Shown here: positions 8,086 through 16,350 of the stretch, in pieces
Layout of the letters: the number at the start of each line of letters is the position of its first letter
Position numbering within the stretch: position 1 is the first letter of the stretch
DNA from: Agromyces cerinus
GTDB taxonomy: Bacteria > Actinomycetota > Actinomycetes > Actinomycetales > Microbacteriaceae
Direction of reading: 5' to 3'
Assembly (NCBI RefSeq): GCF_016907835.1
Contig: NZ_JAFBCT010000001.1
Location: forward strand, 434,001-498,000
Length of the DNA: 64,000 nt
Translations under genes and position numbers: made by a program
Notes under the pieces: generated by a model
Databases searched by the model: none
What the model was told of the DNA's origin: nothing
Seen by the model: only the letters and a program-made list of their open reading frames with translations

Positions 8086-9045
8086 GTGACAGATTCCATC
8101 ACCCGCGATGTCGTCGCGACTGAACCGGCGAAGCCTCGCACCCCCGCGGGCAGGCGCCGCTTCCTCTCGGTGCCCCACCTGCTCCTCATCCCCGCCATCC
8201 TCATCCTCCTCGTCGGCATGGGCTACCCGCTCGTGTGGCAGGTGATCACCTCGATGCAGGAATTCGGCATCAAGCAGCAGTTCGGGCAGCCGGCGGACTT
8301 CGTCGGATTCGAGAACTACATCACCCTCGCGACCGATCCCACCATGTGGCAGGTCGTCGGTCGTTCGCTGCTGTTCTGCTTCATCACCGCGGCCCTCACG
8401 CTCGTCGTGGGACTCCTCCTCGCCATGCTCATGACAGCGGTGGGGCGCACTGCGCGACTCACGCTGCAGATCTCGTTGCTGCTCGCCTGGGCGATGCCCG
8501 TCGTCGCCGCGATGACTGTGTGGATCTGGCTCTTCGACCGCCGGCGCGGCGTCGTGAACTACCTGCTCGACATGATCCCGGGCGTCGACATGAACCGCTT
8601 CTCGTGGCTGTCGAACCCGCTCACCTTCTTCATCGTCGCGAGCATCATCGTGATCTGGATGTCGGTGCCGTTCGTCGCCTTCTCGGTGTACGCCGGCCTC
8701 ACCCAGGTCTCCGACGAGGTGCTCGAGGCCGCCCAGCTCGACGGCGCGAACGGCGCGAAGCGCCTGCGCTACATCATCATGCCGATGATCCGGCCGGTCA
8801 TCATGATCGTGCTGCTGCTCCAGCTCATCTGGGACCTGCGCGTGTTCACGCAGATCACGATGCTGCAGGACGCCGGCTCGAAGGCCTCCGACTTCGACCT
8901 GCTCGGCACCTACATCTACAAGCTCGGCGCCGGATCGCAGGACTTCGGAATGGCGTCGGCCGTCTCCATCTTCGTGCTCGCACTGACTCTCGCGATCAGC
9001 TGGTTCTACGTGCGCTCCCTGCTCAAGGAGGACGAACAGTCATGA
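8086..9045 (+). CDS. ABC sugar transporter permease (MalF/DasB type)
   Basis: A 319-residue inner-membrane subunit with six predicted hydrophobic spans, the first at about residues 27-48 (LLLIPAILILLVGMGYPLVW). The cytoplasmic EAA loop, which docks the ATPase, reads EAAQLDGANGAKRLRYIIMP. It pairs with the next permease and imports the ligand of the upstream binding protein. The GTG at 8086 follows AAAGGAGG. No ATPase gene is present in the operon, so a shared MsiK-like ATPase encoded elsewhere is likely, as in Streptomyces. Ends in an ATGA overlap with the next gene. Confidence 0.9.
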   Translation: MTDSITRDVVATEPAKPRTPAGRRRFLSVPHLLLIPAILILLVGMGYPLVWQVITSMQEFGIKQQFGQPADFVGFENYITLATDPTMWQVVGRSLLFCFITAALTLVVGLLLAMLMTAVGRTARLTLQISLLLAWAMPVVAAMTVWIWLFDRRRGVVNYLLDMIPGVDMNRFSWLSNPLTFFIVASIIVIWMSVPFVAFSVYAGLTQVSDEVLEAAQLDGANGAKRLRYIIMPMIRPVIMIVLLLQLIWDLRVFTQITMLQDAGSKASDFDLLGTYIYKLGAGSQDFGMASAVSIFVLALTLAISWFYVRSLLKEDEQS

Positions 9046-9974
9046 CCACCTCCGTCACGATCCCCACTGGCGGCGAGCTCGGAGCCACCGCGTCGGCGAT
9101 CCCCGTCGCCCGAGTCCGCACCCGCACGCGGTGGAGCCGGCGCTTCCGCCCCCGCCGAGTCGTGCTCACGATCCTCGCGTTCGTGATCGCGATCGCCTGG
9201 GTCTTCCCCGTCTACTGGATGCTGAACTCGTCGCTGCTGCCCAACCGCACGCTGCAGTCCTTCATCCCGACGTTCCTGCCCATCGGCGGCTCGCTCGACA
9301 ACTACGAGAACGTGCTCGACGGCGGCTCGTTCTACTCGGCCCTCGGCATCAGCCTCTCGGTCACGCTCATCGCGGTCTTCTGCTGCCTCCTGTTCGCGTT
9401 CCTCGCGGCGGTTGCGATCAGCCGCTTCCGGTTCAAGGGCCGCAAGGCCTTCGTGCTCGCCGTGCTCATCGTGCAGATGCTGCCGGCCGAGGGCCTGTTC
9501 ATCGCGCAGTACAAGATGGTCTCGAGCGTCGGCCTGCTGAACTCGGTGATCGGCGTCAGCATCATCTACACCGCGGCCGTCGTGCCGTTCACGGTGTGGA
9601 TGCTGCGCGGCTTCGTCGCCGGTATCCCGGCCGACCTCGAGGAGGCGGCGATGGTCGACGGCCTCAGCCGCACCCAGGCGTTCATGCGCATCACGTTCCC
9701 GCTGCTGGCTCCCGGGCTCGTGGCATCCGGTGTGTTCGCGTTCCTCCAGGCGTGGAACGAGTTCACGGTCGCCCTCGTGCTGCTGCCCGCCGAACAGATG
9801 CACACGCTGCCGCTCTGGCTGCGCGGGTTCATCCAGGCCAGCGCCACACGCGAGACCGACTGGGGCCAGGTGATGGCCGCGTCCACCCTCGTCGCGGTGC
9901 CGGTGATCGTGTTCTTCCTCATCGTGCAGGGACGGATGACGAGCGGACTCGTGAGCGGAGCGGTCAAGGGATGA
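9042..9974 (+). CDS. ABC sugar transporter permease (MalG/DasC type)
   Basis: A 310-residue inner-membrane subunit with a short polar N-terminus (about 45 residues) and six spans. Its EAA loop reads EEAAMVDGLSRTQAFMRITFPLL. It forms the translocation heterodimer with the preceding permease. The ATG at 9042 overlaps the previous stop as ATGA and follows AAGGAGGA inside the upstream gene, so translation is coupled. It ends in a second ATGA overlap with the GH3 gene, placing hydrolase and transporter in one message. Confidence 0.9.
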   Translation: MTTSVTIPTGGELGATASAIPVARVRTRTRWSRRFRPRRVVLTILAFVIAIAWVFPVYWMLNSSLLPNRTLQSFIPTFLPIGGSLDNYENVLDGGSFYSALGISLSVTLIAVFCCLLFAFLAAVAISRFRFKGRKAFVLAVLIVQMLPAEGLFIAQYKMVSSVGLLNSVIGVSIIYTAAVVPFTVWMLRGFVAGIPADLEEAAMVDGLSRTQAFMRITFPLLAPGLVASGVFAFLQAWNEFTVALVLLPAEQMHTLPLWLRGFIQASATRETDWGQVMAASTLVAVPVIVFFLIVQGRMTSGLVSGAVKG

Positions 9975-11506
9975 CCCGCATCGATTCGACCGGCGCGGGC
10001 ATCGACCTCCGCCGGGACATCCTCACGACGCTGTTGCCGGGCTTCGACGGCCTGAACGCTCCCGACTGGGTGCTCGGGCTGCTCCGCGACGGACTCGGCG
10101 GGGTCTGCCTCTTCGGGCAGAACATCGAATCGCCCGAGCAGCTGCGCGCGCTGAACGCGACGCTGCGCACGGCGAACCCGCTCGCCGTGATCGCGATCGA
10201 CGAGGAGGGCGGCGACGTCACCCGGTTGTTCTACGACCGCGGCGCGCCGTTCCCCGGCAACGCGGTGCTGGGCCGCATCGACGACGTCGAGTTGACTGCG
10301 CGCGTCGCCCGGGCCGTGGGCGAGGCGCTCGCCGCGACCGGATGCACCGTGACCTTCGCCCCCGACGTCGACGTGAACGCGAACGCCGACAACCCGGTGA
10401 TCGGCATCCGCAGCTTCGGCGCCGACCCCGAGCTCGTGGCGCGTCACTCGGCAGCGTGGACGACGGCGTTGCAGCAGACGGGCGTGGCGGCCAGCGCCAA
10501 GCACTTCCCGGGCCACGGCGACACCGCGACGGACTCGCACCTCGCGCTTCCCATCGTCGACGTGCCGCTCGCCACCCTGCGCGAGCGCGAGCTCGTGCCG
10601 TTCCGGGCCGCGATCGCCGCCGGCAGCCGCACGATCATGACCTCGCACATCCTGATGCCCGAGCTCGATCCCGAGAACCCGGCCACCCTCTCCCCGCAGA
10701 TCCTGAACGGCCTGCTCCGCGGGGAGCTGGGGTTCGAGGGCGTCATCGTCACCGACGCCCTGGACATGAAGGGGGCGAGCGGCGTGCACGGCATCCCAGA
10801 GGCTGCGGTGCGCGCCCTCGCCGCCGGGTGCGACCTGCTCTGCATCGGCTCCGACAACTCGGCCGAGGAGATGGCCGAGATCGTCGGCGCAGTCGAGGTC
10901 GCGATCGCGACGGGCCGGCTCCCCGAGGCGCGCGTGCGCGAATCCGCCGCCAGGGTGCGTGCGCTCGCGGCCGAATCGGTTCCGGTGCCCGCAGGGCCGG
11001 CGCTTCCGGCCTCGATCGAGCCGCGGCACGATGCCGAGGAGATCGCCAGGGTCATCGGCGCGTTCGAGGTGACGGATGCCGCACGCGAACGCCTCGCCCG
11101 ATCGACTCGGGTCGGCACCGTGGTGCGGGTCGACGCCGTGGCGAACATCGCCGTCGGGGTCGCGCCGTGGGGCCCCTTCGCCGCCGAGGACGTCTCGGAA
11201 CGCCCGTCGTGGCTCGGCGGCGCCGAGACGGTCGCCGTGTCGGCGCACCAGGGCCTCGCCGACCCCGCAGCGCTCGAGGGCACGGTGCTCGTCGTGGGCA
11301 AGGACCTGCACCGGCATGCGTTCGCCCGCTCAGCGATCGACGCGCTGCGCGCGGTGCGCGACGACGTCGTGACGATCGACATGGGCTGGCCGTCGAACGA
11401 TCGCGCCTACGCCGACGTCTCGACGTTCGGGGCAGCACGCCTCCTCGGCGAGGCGGTCATCGAGTTCGTCGACGACGTGCTCAGGGCCGCGGTGGCGACG
11501 TCGTGA
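9971..11506 (+). CDS. Glycoside hydrolase family 3, NagZ-type beta-N-acetylhexosaminidase
   Basis: A 511-residue cytoplasmic enzyme (no signal peptide) that removes GlcNAc from short oligosaccharides or muropeptides. The GH3 NagZ signature KHFPGHGDTATDSH is present: its His and the Asp of the loop act as the acid/base pair that distinguishes hexosaminidases from beta-glucosidases. IVTDALDMKGA holds the nucleophile Asp. The C-terminal third (about 340-511) is an extra domain beyond the catalytic barrel. Being in the transporter operon, it likely splits imported chitobiose-type sugars for the kinase encoded next. Starts within ATGA; ends overlapping the ROK kinase GTG. Confidence 0.88.
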   Translation: MTRIDSTGAGIDLRRDILTTLLPGFDGLNAPDWVLGLLRDGLGGVCLFGQNIESPEQLRALNATLRTANPLAVIAIDEEGGDVTRLFYDRGAPFPGNAVLGRIDDVELTARVARAVGEALAATGCTVTFAPDVDVNANADNPVIGIRSFGADPELVARHSAAWTTALQQTGVAASAKHFPGHGDTATDSHLALPIVDVPLATLRERELVPFRAAIAAGSRTIMTSHILMPELDPENPATLSPQILNGLLRGELGFEGVIVTDALDMKGASGVHGIPEAAVRALAAGCDLLCIGSDNSAEEMAEIVGAVEVAIATGRLPEARVRESAARVRALAAESVPVPAGPALPASIEPRHDAEEIARVIGAFEVTDAARERLARSTRVGTVVRVDAVANIAVGVAPWGPFAAEDVSERPSWLGGAETVAVSAHQGLADPAALEGTVLVVGKDLHRHAFARSAIDALRAVRDDVVTIDMGWPSNDRAYADVSTFGAARLLGEAVIEFVDDVLRAAVATS

Positions 11507-12456
11507 GGCTCGGCATCGACATCGGTGGCACGAAGACTGCTGCGGTGGCGATCGGTGCCGATGGAGAGCTGACCGACCAGGTGCGGATGCCCACGGGCTT
11601 CGGCGCGGAGGAGGTCGTCGCGACGGCGCTGCGCACCGTAGAGCGCATGAGCGAACTCGCGGGGGTCGGTGCGGCGTCGTTCACCTCGATCGGCATCGGC
11701 ATCCCCGGGGCGGTCGACAGCGCGACCGGCCGTGTGGAGCACGCGGTGAACCTCGGGCTCGACGGGCTCGACCTCGGTCGCCGCCTCTTCGACCGCCTCG
11801 GCGTCGACGTGCGCGTCGAGAATGACGTGAAGGCGGCGGCCCTCGGCGCCCACCACCTGCTCGGCCGGTCCGGCGACCGGGTCGACCGGCCCGGCGAGCG
11901 TCGAGCCTCGTCGATGGCGTACCTCAACCTCGGCACGGGACTCGCGGCGGGCGTGGTGCTCGATGGGCGGCTCCTCCGCGGTGGCCACGGCGTCGCGGGC
12001 GAGATCGGCCACATCCCGATCGATCCGGCCGGAGTGGTGTGCGGGTGCGGGCAGCGCGGATGCCTCGAGACGGTGGCATCGGGTCTCGCGATCGCGCGCA
12101 CCTGGCCGTCGAACTCCGAGCATCCGGCACGTGAACTCTTCGATGCCGCCGAGGCCGGCGACGCGCACGCGATCGCGGTGCGCGAGGACTTCCTCACCGG
12201 CGTCGCCGCGGCGGTTCGCCTGCTCGTGCTGACCGTCGACGTCGACACCGTCGTGATCGGCGGCGGGCTCGCCGCCCTCGGTGGGCCGCTCCTCGTCGGC
12301 ACACGCCGTATCCTGAATCGGTGGGCGGCCGAGTCGGCCTTCCTCGCATCGACCGACCTCGCCACTCGCGTGCAGGTCATTCCACCCGGATTCCCAGCGG
12401 CCGCCGTCGGCGCCGCCCTCGTAGGAGAAGACCCATGGCTGAAGTCGTCGTCGTAG
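11503..12456 (+). CDS. ROK family sugar kinase, probable N-acetylglucosamine kinase
   Basis: A 317-residue ASKHA kinase: phosphate-1 motif LGIDIGGTKTAAVA at the N-terminus, the ligand-binding GEIGHIPID, and the ROK zinc cluster CGCGQRGC. No DNA-binding domain, so it is a kinase and not a regulator. It lies between the GH3 hexosaminidase and NagB, so it most likely phosphorylates GlcNAc (or GlcN) with ATP. The GTG at 11503 overlaps the GH3 stop (GTGA), and the gene overlaps nagB by 22 bases. A conventional nagA is absent here; the only deacetylase in the window is in the locus at 18.8-24.6 kb. Confidence 0.82.
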   Translation: MRLGIDIGGTKTAAVAIGADGELTDQVRMPTGFGAEEVVATALRTVERMSELAGVGAASFTSIGIGIPGAVDSATGRVEHAVNLGLDGLDLGRRLFDRLGVDVRVENDVKAAALGAHHLLGRSGDRVDRPGERRASSMAYLNLGTGLAAGVVLDGRLLRGGHGVAGEIGHIPIDPAGVVCGCGQRGCLETVASGLAIARTWPSNSEHPARELFDAAEAGDAHAIAVREDFLTGVAAAVRLLVLTVDVDTVVIGGGLAALGGPLLVGTRRILNRWAAESAFLASTDLATRVQVIPPGFPAAAVGAALVGEDPWLKSSS

Positions 12457-13220
12457 CGAACGAGGACGCCGCAGGCGCTCTCGTGGCCGACACGATCGTC
12501 TCGCTCATCCGCTCGAAGCCCGATGTGGTGCTCGGCCTCGCGACGGGTTCGACGCCGCTCGCGAGCTACCGTGCGCTCGCACAACGCATCGCCGACGACG
12601 CGATCGACGTGCGCGGCGTGCGCGGATTCGCGCTCGACGAGTACGTCGGGCTGCCGCCCGGCCACCCCGAGAGCTACCGCGCGGTCATCTCCCGCGAGGT
12701 CGTCGAGCCGCTCGGGCTCACTCCCGAGCTCGTGCGCGTGCCGAACGGCGACCCCGCCTCGATCGAGCACGCCGGCGCCGACTACGAGGCGGCGATCACC
12801 GCGGCCGGCGGCGTCGACCTGCAGATCCTCGGCATCGGGCGCACCGGCCACATCGGCTTCAACGAGCCGGGCTCGTCGCTCGCTTCGCTCACCCGGGTCA
12901 AGACCCTCACCGAGGCGACCCGACTCGACAACGCCCGCTTCTTCGATTCGCCGGCCGACGTGCCCATGCACTGCATCACGCAGGGCATCGGCACGATCCT
13001 CCGCGCGCGTCACCTCGTGCTGCTCGCGTTCGGCGCCGCGAAGGCCCACGCGGTCGCGGCCGCCGTCGAGGGGCCCGTCTCGGCGAGCCAGCCGGGCTCG
13101 GCGGTCCAGTTGCACCCGCACACCACGGTCATCGTCGACGAGGCCGCGGCAGCCGAACTCGAGAACCTCGACTACTACCGCCACGCCTGGGCGAACAAAC
13201 CCGGCTGGCAGGGCATCTGA
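12435..13220 (+). CDS. nagB: Glucosamine-6-phosphate deaminase
   Basis: A 261-residue cytoplasmic isomerase/deaminase converting GlcN-6-P to fructose-6-P and ammonia. Family marks: GLATGSTPLASYRAL (phosphate loop), FALDEYVGL (catalytic Asp), GRTGHIGFNEPGSS, and the lid/His region. The ATG at 12435 follows TAGGAGAA inside the end of the kinase gene (22-base overlap). It closes the amino-sugar operon and is followed by a bidirectional terminator. Confidence 0.95.
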   Translation: MAEVVVVANEDAAGALVADTIVSLIRSKPDVVLGLATGSTPLASYRALAQRIADDAIDVRGVRGFALDEYVGLPPGHPESYRAVISREVVEPLGLTPELVRVPNGDPASIEHAGADYEAAITAAGGVDLQILGIGRTGHIGFNEPGSSLASLTRVKTLTEATRLDNARFFDSPADVPMHCITQGIGTILRARHLVLLAFGAAKAHAVAAAVEGPVSASQPGSAVQLHPHTTVIVDEAAAAELENLDYYRHAWANKPGWQGI

Positions 13221-13261
13221 GCGAAGCCGGCTCCCGCGGCAGTCGAGCTGTCGCCGTCGGG

Positions 13262-13287
13262 TGAGCGGATGCCGCGGCATCCGCTCA
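13262..13287. terminator. Bidirectional terminator between nagB and the TetR gene
   Basis: A 26-bp perfect palindrome (TGAGCGGATGCCG and its complement) four bases before the stop of the convergent TetR gene. It is the longest copy of the GGATGCCGCGGCATCC element in the window and can fold as a hairpin in either transcript. Confidence 0.75.
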
Positions 13288-13290
13288 TCG

Positions 13291-13881
13291 TCAGTGGGGG
13301 AGTGCCTCGCTGAGCGTGCGCAGGTACGCCTCATCGTCGAAGTCGTCGACGATGAGGCGCTGCACCATGTACCCGGGGCCGAGGCCGAGCACGACCGGCG
13401 CGAGCCGGGCGGCCCACTCCTCGGGGTCGCCGTCGACGCGCCGTGGATCGGCGGCGGCCCACTCGAGGAGCCGGGCGCGCACGGTGTCGCGCAGCCGGTG
13501 GAACACGCCCTGCACGAGCAGGCGGATCTCGTCGTCGACGGCTGCTTCGCCCCAGAGCTGCACGATGACATTGCCGAACGGCTCACGGCGCATGCCGTCG
13601 AGGAGGGTGGCGATGATCTGCCCGGGCGGGAGCGGCTCCCCGCCGCGGCGCTGGGCGTCGAGCTCGCTGCTGCGGGAGTCGAGCACCCGACCGGCGACTG
13701 CGGCGAACAGTTCCTTCTTGCCGGCGAAGTGCCCGTAGATCGCTCCGGCCGACAGGCCGGTCTCGGCGATGACGTCGGCCATCGAGGTGCCCTGGAAGCC
13801 CTTTGCGGCGAAGGCCCGCAGCGCGGCGTCGATGATCTCGTCCCTGCGCGCCTCGCGGTACGCGGCGGTGACCTTCGGCAT
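13291..13881 (-). CDS. TetR family transcriptional regulator
   Basis: A 196-residue one-component repressor. The N-terminal helix-turn-helix is clear (REARRDEIIDAALRAFAAKGFQGTSMADVIAETGLSAGAIYGHFAGKKEL, about residues 9-57); the rest is the ligand-binding/dimer domain. The ATG at 13881 gives the typical short TetR leader; a TTG at 13923 would add 14 residues but has no ribosome-binding site. Divergent from a membrane protein gene, with shared 12-bp inverted sites in between, so it very likely represses itself and that neighbour. Confidence 0.85.
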   Translation of the reverse strand: MPKVTAAYREARRDEIIDAALRAFAAKGFQGTSMADVIAETGLSAGAIYGHFAGKKELFAAVAGRVLDSRSSELDAQRRGGEPLPPGQIIATLLDGMRREPFGNVIVQLWGEAAVDDEIRLLVQGVFHRLRDTVRARLLEWAAADPRRVDGDPEEWAARLAPVVLGLGPGYMVQRLIVDDFDDEAYLRTLSEALPH

Positions 13882-13906
13882 GCTCGGATTCCCCGTCGAT
13901 GAGCGG

Positions 13907-13970
13907 ATGTTCGTTCTTGACAAGCCTAGACGGCGCGCTCAGAATTATAAAGAACGAACATTCGTTTTTC
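13907..13970. promoter_or_regulatory. TetR operator sites and divergent promoter
   Basis: Two exact inverted copies of a 12-mer (ATGTTCGTTCTT at 13907-13918 and AAGAACGAACAT at 13950-13961). The second is part of a local palindrome AACGAA-CA-TTCGTT (13953-13966) whose arms extend to 10 bp with one mismatch. A TTGACA -35 (13917-13922) and CAGAAT -10 (13940-13945, 17-base spacer) point to the membrane gene; the sites flank this promoter, which fits repression. Confidence 0.7.
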
Positions 13971-13983
13971 TTCGGAGGAGATC

Positions 13984-15039
13984 ATGGCCAACTCGGATGC
14001 CGCGAATCGGCACACCCCAATCGGCCGCGTGGTCGGCATCGCGCTCGCGCTCGCCGCGGTCGTCGCCGTCATCGTGCTCGCCTTCTCATGGCCCTCGGTG
14101 ACGGCCGACGCGAAGAACCTGCCGATCGCGATCGCAGGCCCTGCCGAGGCGGTCTCGGCGGTCGAGGCCACGGTCGACGAGCAGTCGCCGGGCGCCATCG
14201 CGTTCGACACGGTCGACGATCGGGACGCCGCCGTCGCCGCGATCGAATCCCGTGAGGTGTACGGCGCCATCGTGCTCGGAGCCGAACCCGAGGTGCTCAC
14301 CTCCTCGGCGTCGAGCCTCGTGGTCGCCCAGCTGCTCACCGGCATCGCGAGCGGACTCGAAGAGGGCGTGAACGCCCAGGCCGAGGCCGCAGCCGAGGCC
14401 GCCGGTGCACCCGCCGCGCCGCCGCACATCGAGGTCGCCGTCACCGACGTCGTGCCGCTCGCCGACTCCGACTCGCGGGGCACCGGGCTCACCGCAGCGC
14501 TCTTCCCGCTCGTGCTCGGCGGCATGCTCGGCGGCATCGCTATCTCGTTCGCCGTCATCGGCGCGATGCGCAGGGTCTTCGCCGTGCTGCTCTACTCGAC
14601 CGCGGGCGGGCTCGTGCTCGCCGGCATCCTGCAGGGCTGGTTCGGGGCGCTGCAGGGCGACTACCTGCTGAACGCGGCGGCCATCGCGCTCGCGCTCGCG
14701 GCGATCGCCGCGCCGATCACCGGATTCGTGGCGCTCATCGGCCGAGCCGGCATCGCCGTCGGGCCGGTCGTCATGCTGCTGTTCGCCAACCCGATCTCGG
14801 GCGCAGCGGTGCCGAAGGAGTTCTACCCGGTGCCGTGGGGCGACATCGGGCAGTGGTTCCCGCCGGGTGCGGCGGCGACCCTCGTTCGTGAGCTCTCGTA
14901 CTTCCCGTCGGCCGACATGACGTTCCCCTGGCTGGTGCTCGGAGCGTGGGCCGTCGGCGGGCTGCTGCTCTCGGTCATCGGACACTTCCGCACCGCGGGC
15001 GGTGCCGAACCCGACGCCGAGGCGGCCGTCGCGGCCTGA
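13984..15039 (+). CDS. ABC-2/YhgE-like membrane protein, TetR-controlled
   Basis: A 351-residue membrane protein: one N-terminal span (about 14-36), an external domain of about 130 residues with an Ala/Glu-rich helix (EEGVNAQAEAAAEAAG), then five or six spans from about 165 to the end, including FPLVLGGMLGGIAISFAVIG. This layout matches ABC-2-type/YhgE-Pip-related exporters, but no ATPase gene is adjacent. A GGAGGAG ribosome-binding site precedes the ATG. With a divergent TetR gene and operators, a role in efflux or envelope stress is plausible; substrate unknown. Confidence 0.65.
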   Translation: MANSDAANRHTPIGRVVGIALALAAVVAVIVLAFSWPSVTADAKNLPIAIAGPAEAVSAVEATVDEQSPGAIAFDTVDDRDAAVAAIESREVYGAIVLGAEPEVLTSSASSLVVAQLLTGIASGLEEGVNAQAEAAAEAAGAPAAPPHIEVAVTDVVPLADSDSRGTGLTAALFPLVLGGMLGGIAISFAVIGAMRRVFAVLLYSTAGGLVLAGILQGWFGALQGDYLLNAAAIALALAAIAAPITGFVALIGRAGIAVGPVVMLLFANPISGAAVPKEFYPVPWGDIGQWFPPGAAATLVRELSYFPSADMTFPWLVLGAWAVGGLLLSVIGHFRTAGGAEPDAEAAVAA

Positions 15040-15046
15040 GTCGGCG

Positions 15047-15077
15047 GCCCCGAGTGGCGGCTCGACCGGGCCGGGGC
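15047..15077. terminator. Weak convergent terminator hairpin
   Basis: GCCCCG (15047-15052) pairs with CGGGGC (15072-15077) around an imperfectly paired G+C-rich loop, between the convergent membrane-protein and YrdB genes. Confidence 0.45.
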
Positions 15078-15085
15078 ACCAGAGG

Positions 15086-15454
15086 TCAGCCGGCGAGTTC
15101 CTTGCGGCCGTTGATGATGCCGCTCACCGCGGCGACGACCGCGAAGATGACGGCGACGACGGGCTGGCCGAGGGTCCACCAGCCGATCGCGGCGGCCGAG
15201 AAGACGGCGATCTCCACGATCGCCTTGCCGAACGCGTCGACGCGGAACACCGCCTTCGGCGACACGAACAGCGCCCACGCGAGGATGGCGAGGAGCGGCG
15301 CGCCGATGCCGACGAGCACACCCGGCCAGGGCAGCGGGAACGCCAGGAAGCCCCAGATGCCGAGGGAGACGAACGCGAAGAGTTCGAGGAGGAACCGGAG
15401 GATGTCGTTCGGCCCGATCTTCGGCTGCTGCTCGTGCTGTTGTGCGTCGCTCAC
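15086..15454 (-). CDS. YrdB family (DUF2568) membrane protein
   Basis: A 122-residue protein with four predicted membrane spans and the DUF2568/YrdB pattern LRFLLELFAFVSLGIWGF, with KAVFRVDAFGKAIVEI following the second span. Function unknown in the family. The GTG at 15454 gives a short polar start (VSDAQQHEQQ); a TAGGCT -10 box ends 8 bases before it and no ribosome-binding site is visible, so a leaderless message is likely. It follows purU on the same strand, 23 bases apart. Confidence 0.75.
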   Translation of the reverse strand: MSDAQQHEQQPKIGPNDILRFLLELFAFVSLGIWGFLAFPLPWPGVLVGIGAPLLAILAWALFVSPKAVFRVDAFGKAIVEIAVFSAAAIGWWTLGQPVVAVIFAVVAAVSGIINGRKELAG

Positions 15455-15477
15455 AACCGACAAGCCTACCCGCGACC

Positions 15478-16341
15478 TCAGCGGAAGATGATCGTGCGAA
15501 CCCCGTCGAGCAGCACCCGGCGCTCGGCGAACCACTTGACCGCCTGGCTGAGGGTCCGGCTCTCTTCATCCTGACCGATCGCGACGAGCTCTCCGGGGCT
15601 GCGCGAGTGGTCGACCCGCACGACGTTCTGCTCGATGATCGGCCCCTCGTCGAGATCGCTCGTCACGAAATGCGCGGTCGCGCCGATGAGCTTCACCCCG
15701 CGCGAGTGCGCCTGGCGGTAGGGATTGGCGCCCTTGAAGCCGGGCAGGAACGAATGGTGGATGTTGATGCAGCGGCCCTCGAGGGCGGCGCACAGCTCAG
15801 GCGAGAGGATCTGCATGTAGCGGGCGAGCACGACGAGTTCGATGTCGTGCTCGTCGACCGCGTCGAGCACGCGGCGCTCGAAGGCCGCCTTCGACGCGGC
15901 ATCCGTCACCGCGTGCGACTCGAACGGCACGCCGTAGAAGTCGACGAGGTCGCGCAGCGTGCCGTGGTTCGAGAGCACGAGCGGGATCTCGACGGGCAGT
16001 TGCCCCGCGCGCTGACGGAACAGCAGGTCGTTGACGCAGTGCCCGGCGGTCGAGGCGAGCACGAGGGTGCGCAGGGGCCGGCCGACCTCGTCGAGGTGCC
16101 ACTGCATGTTCCAGCGCTCGGTGACCGGGGCGAGGGCGGCCTCGAACTCGTCGCGGCCGGCCGAGGACTCGACCTGGAGGCGCATGAAGAAGTTGCCGGT
16201 GTCGAGGCTTGCGAACTGCTGGCTCTCGGTGATGTTGCCGCGTGCCGCCACGATCGCGCCGCTGATCGCATGCACGATGCCGGGGCCGTCGGTGCAGCTC
16301 AGCGTGACGACCCAGTGGTGGAGGTGTTCGGTCGCGGTCAT
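15478..16341 (-). CDS. purU: Formyltetrahydrofolate deformylase
   Basis: A 287-residue cytoplasmic enzyme that hydrolyses 10-formyl-THF to formate and THF, balancing one-carbon pools and supplying formate to PurT. An N-terminal ACT domain (about 8-85, beginning WVVTLSCTDGPGIVHAISG) is followed by a formyltransferase domain with INIHHSFLPGFKGANPY, which carries the conserved Asn-His region, and a downstream Asp (DLDEGP). Length and order match PurU. The ATG at 16341 is 9 bases from the sigma-factor stop on the same strand. Confidence 0.92.
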   Translation of the reverse strand: MTATEHLHHWVVTLSCTDGPGIVHAISGAIVAARGNITESQQFASLDTGNFFMRLQVESSAGRDEFEAALAPVTERWNMQWHLDEVGRPLRTLVLASTAGHCVNDLLFRQRAGQLPVEIPLVLSNHGTLRDLVDFYGVPFESHAVTDAASKAAFERRVLDAVDEHDIELVVLARYMQILSPELCAALEGRCINIHHSFLPGFKGANPYRQAHSRGVKLIGATAHFVTSDLDEGPIIEQNVVRVDHSRSPGELVAIGQDEESRTLSQAVKWFAERRVLLDGVRTIIFR

Positions 16342-16350
16342 CCGCCCAGA

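Noticed and set aside
5335-8178. A 947-codon minus-strand frame
   Set aside because: Antisense shadow of the ROK regulator and sugar-binding protein; no domains.
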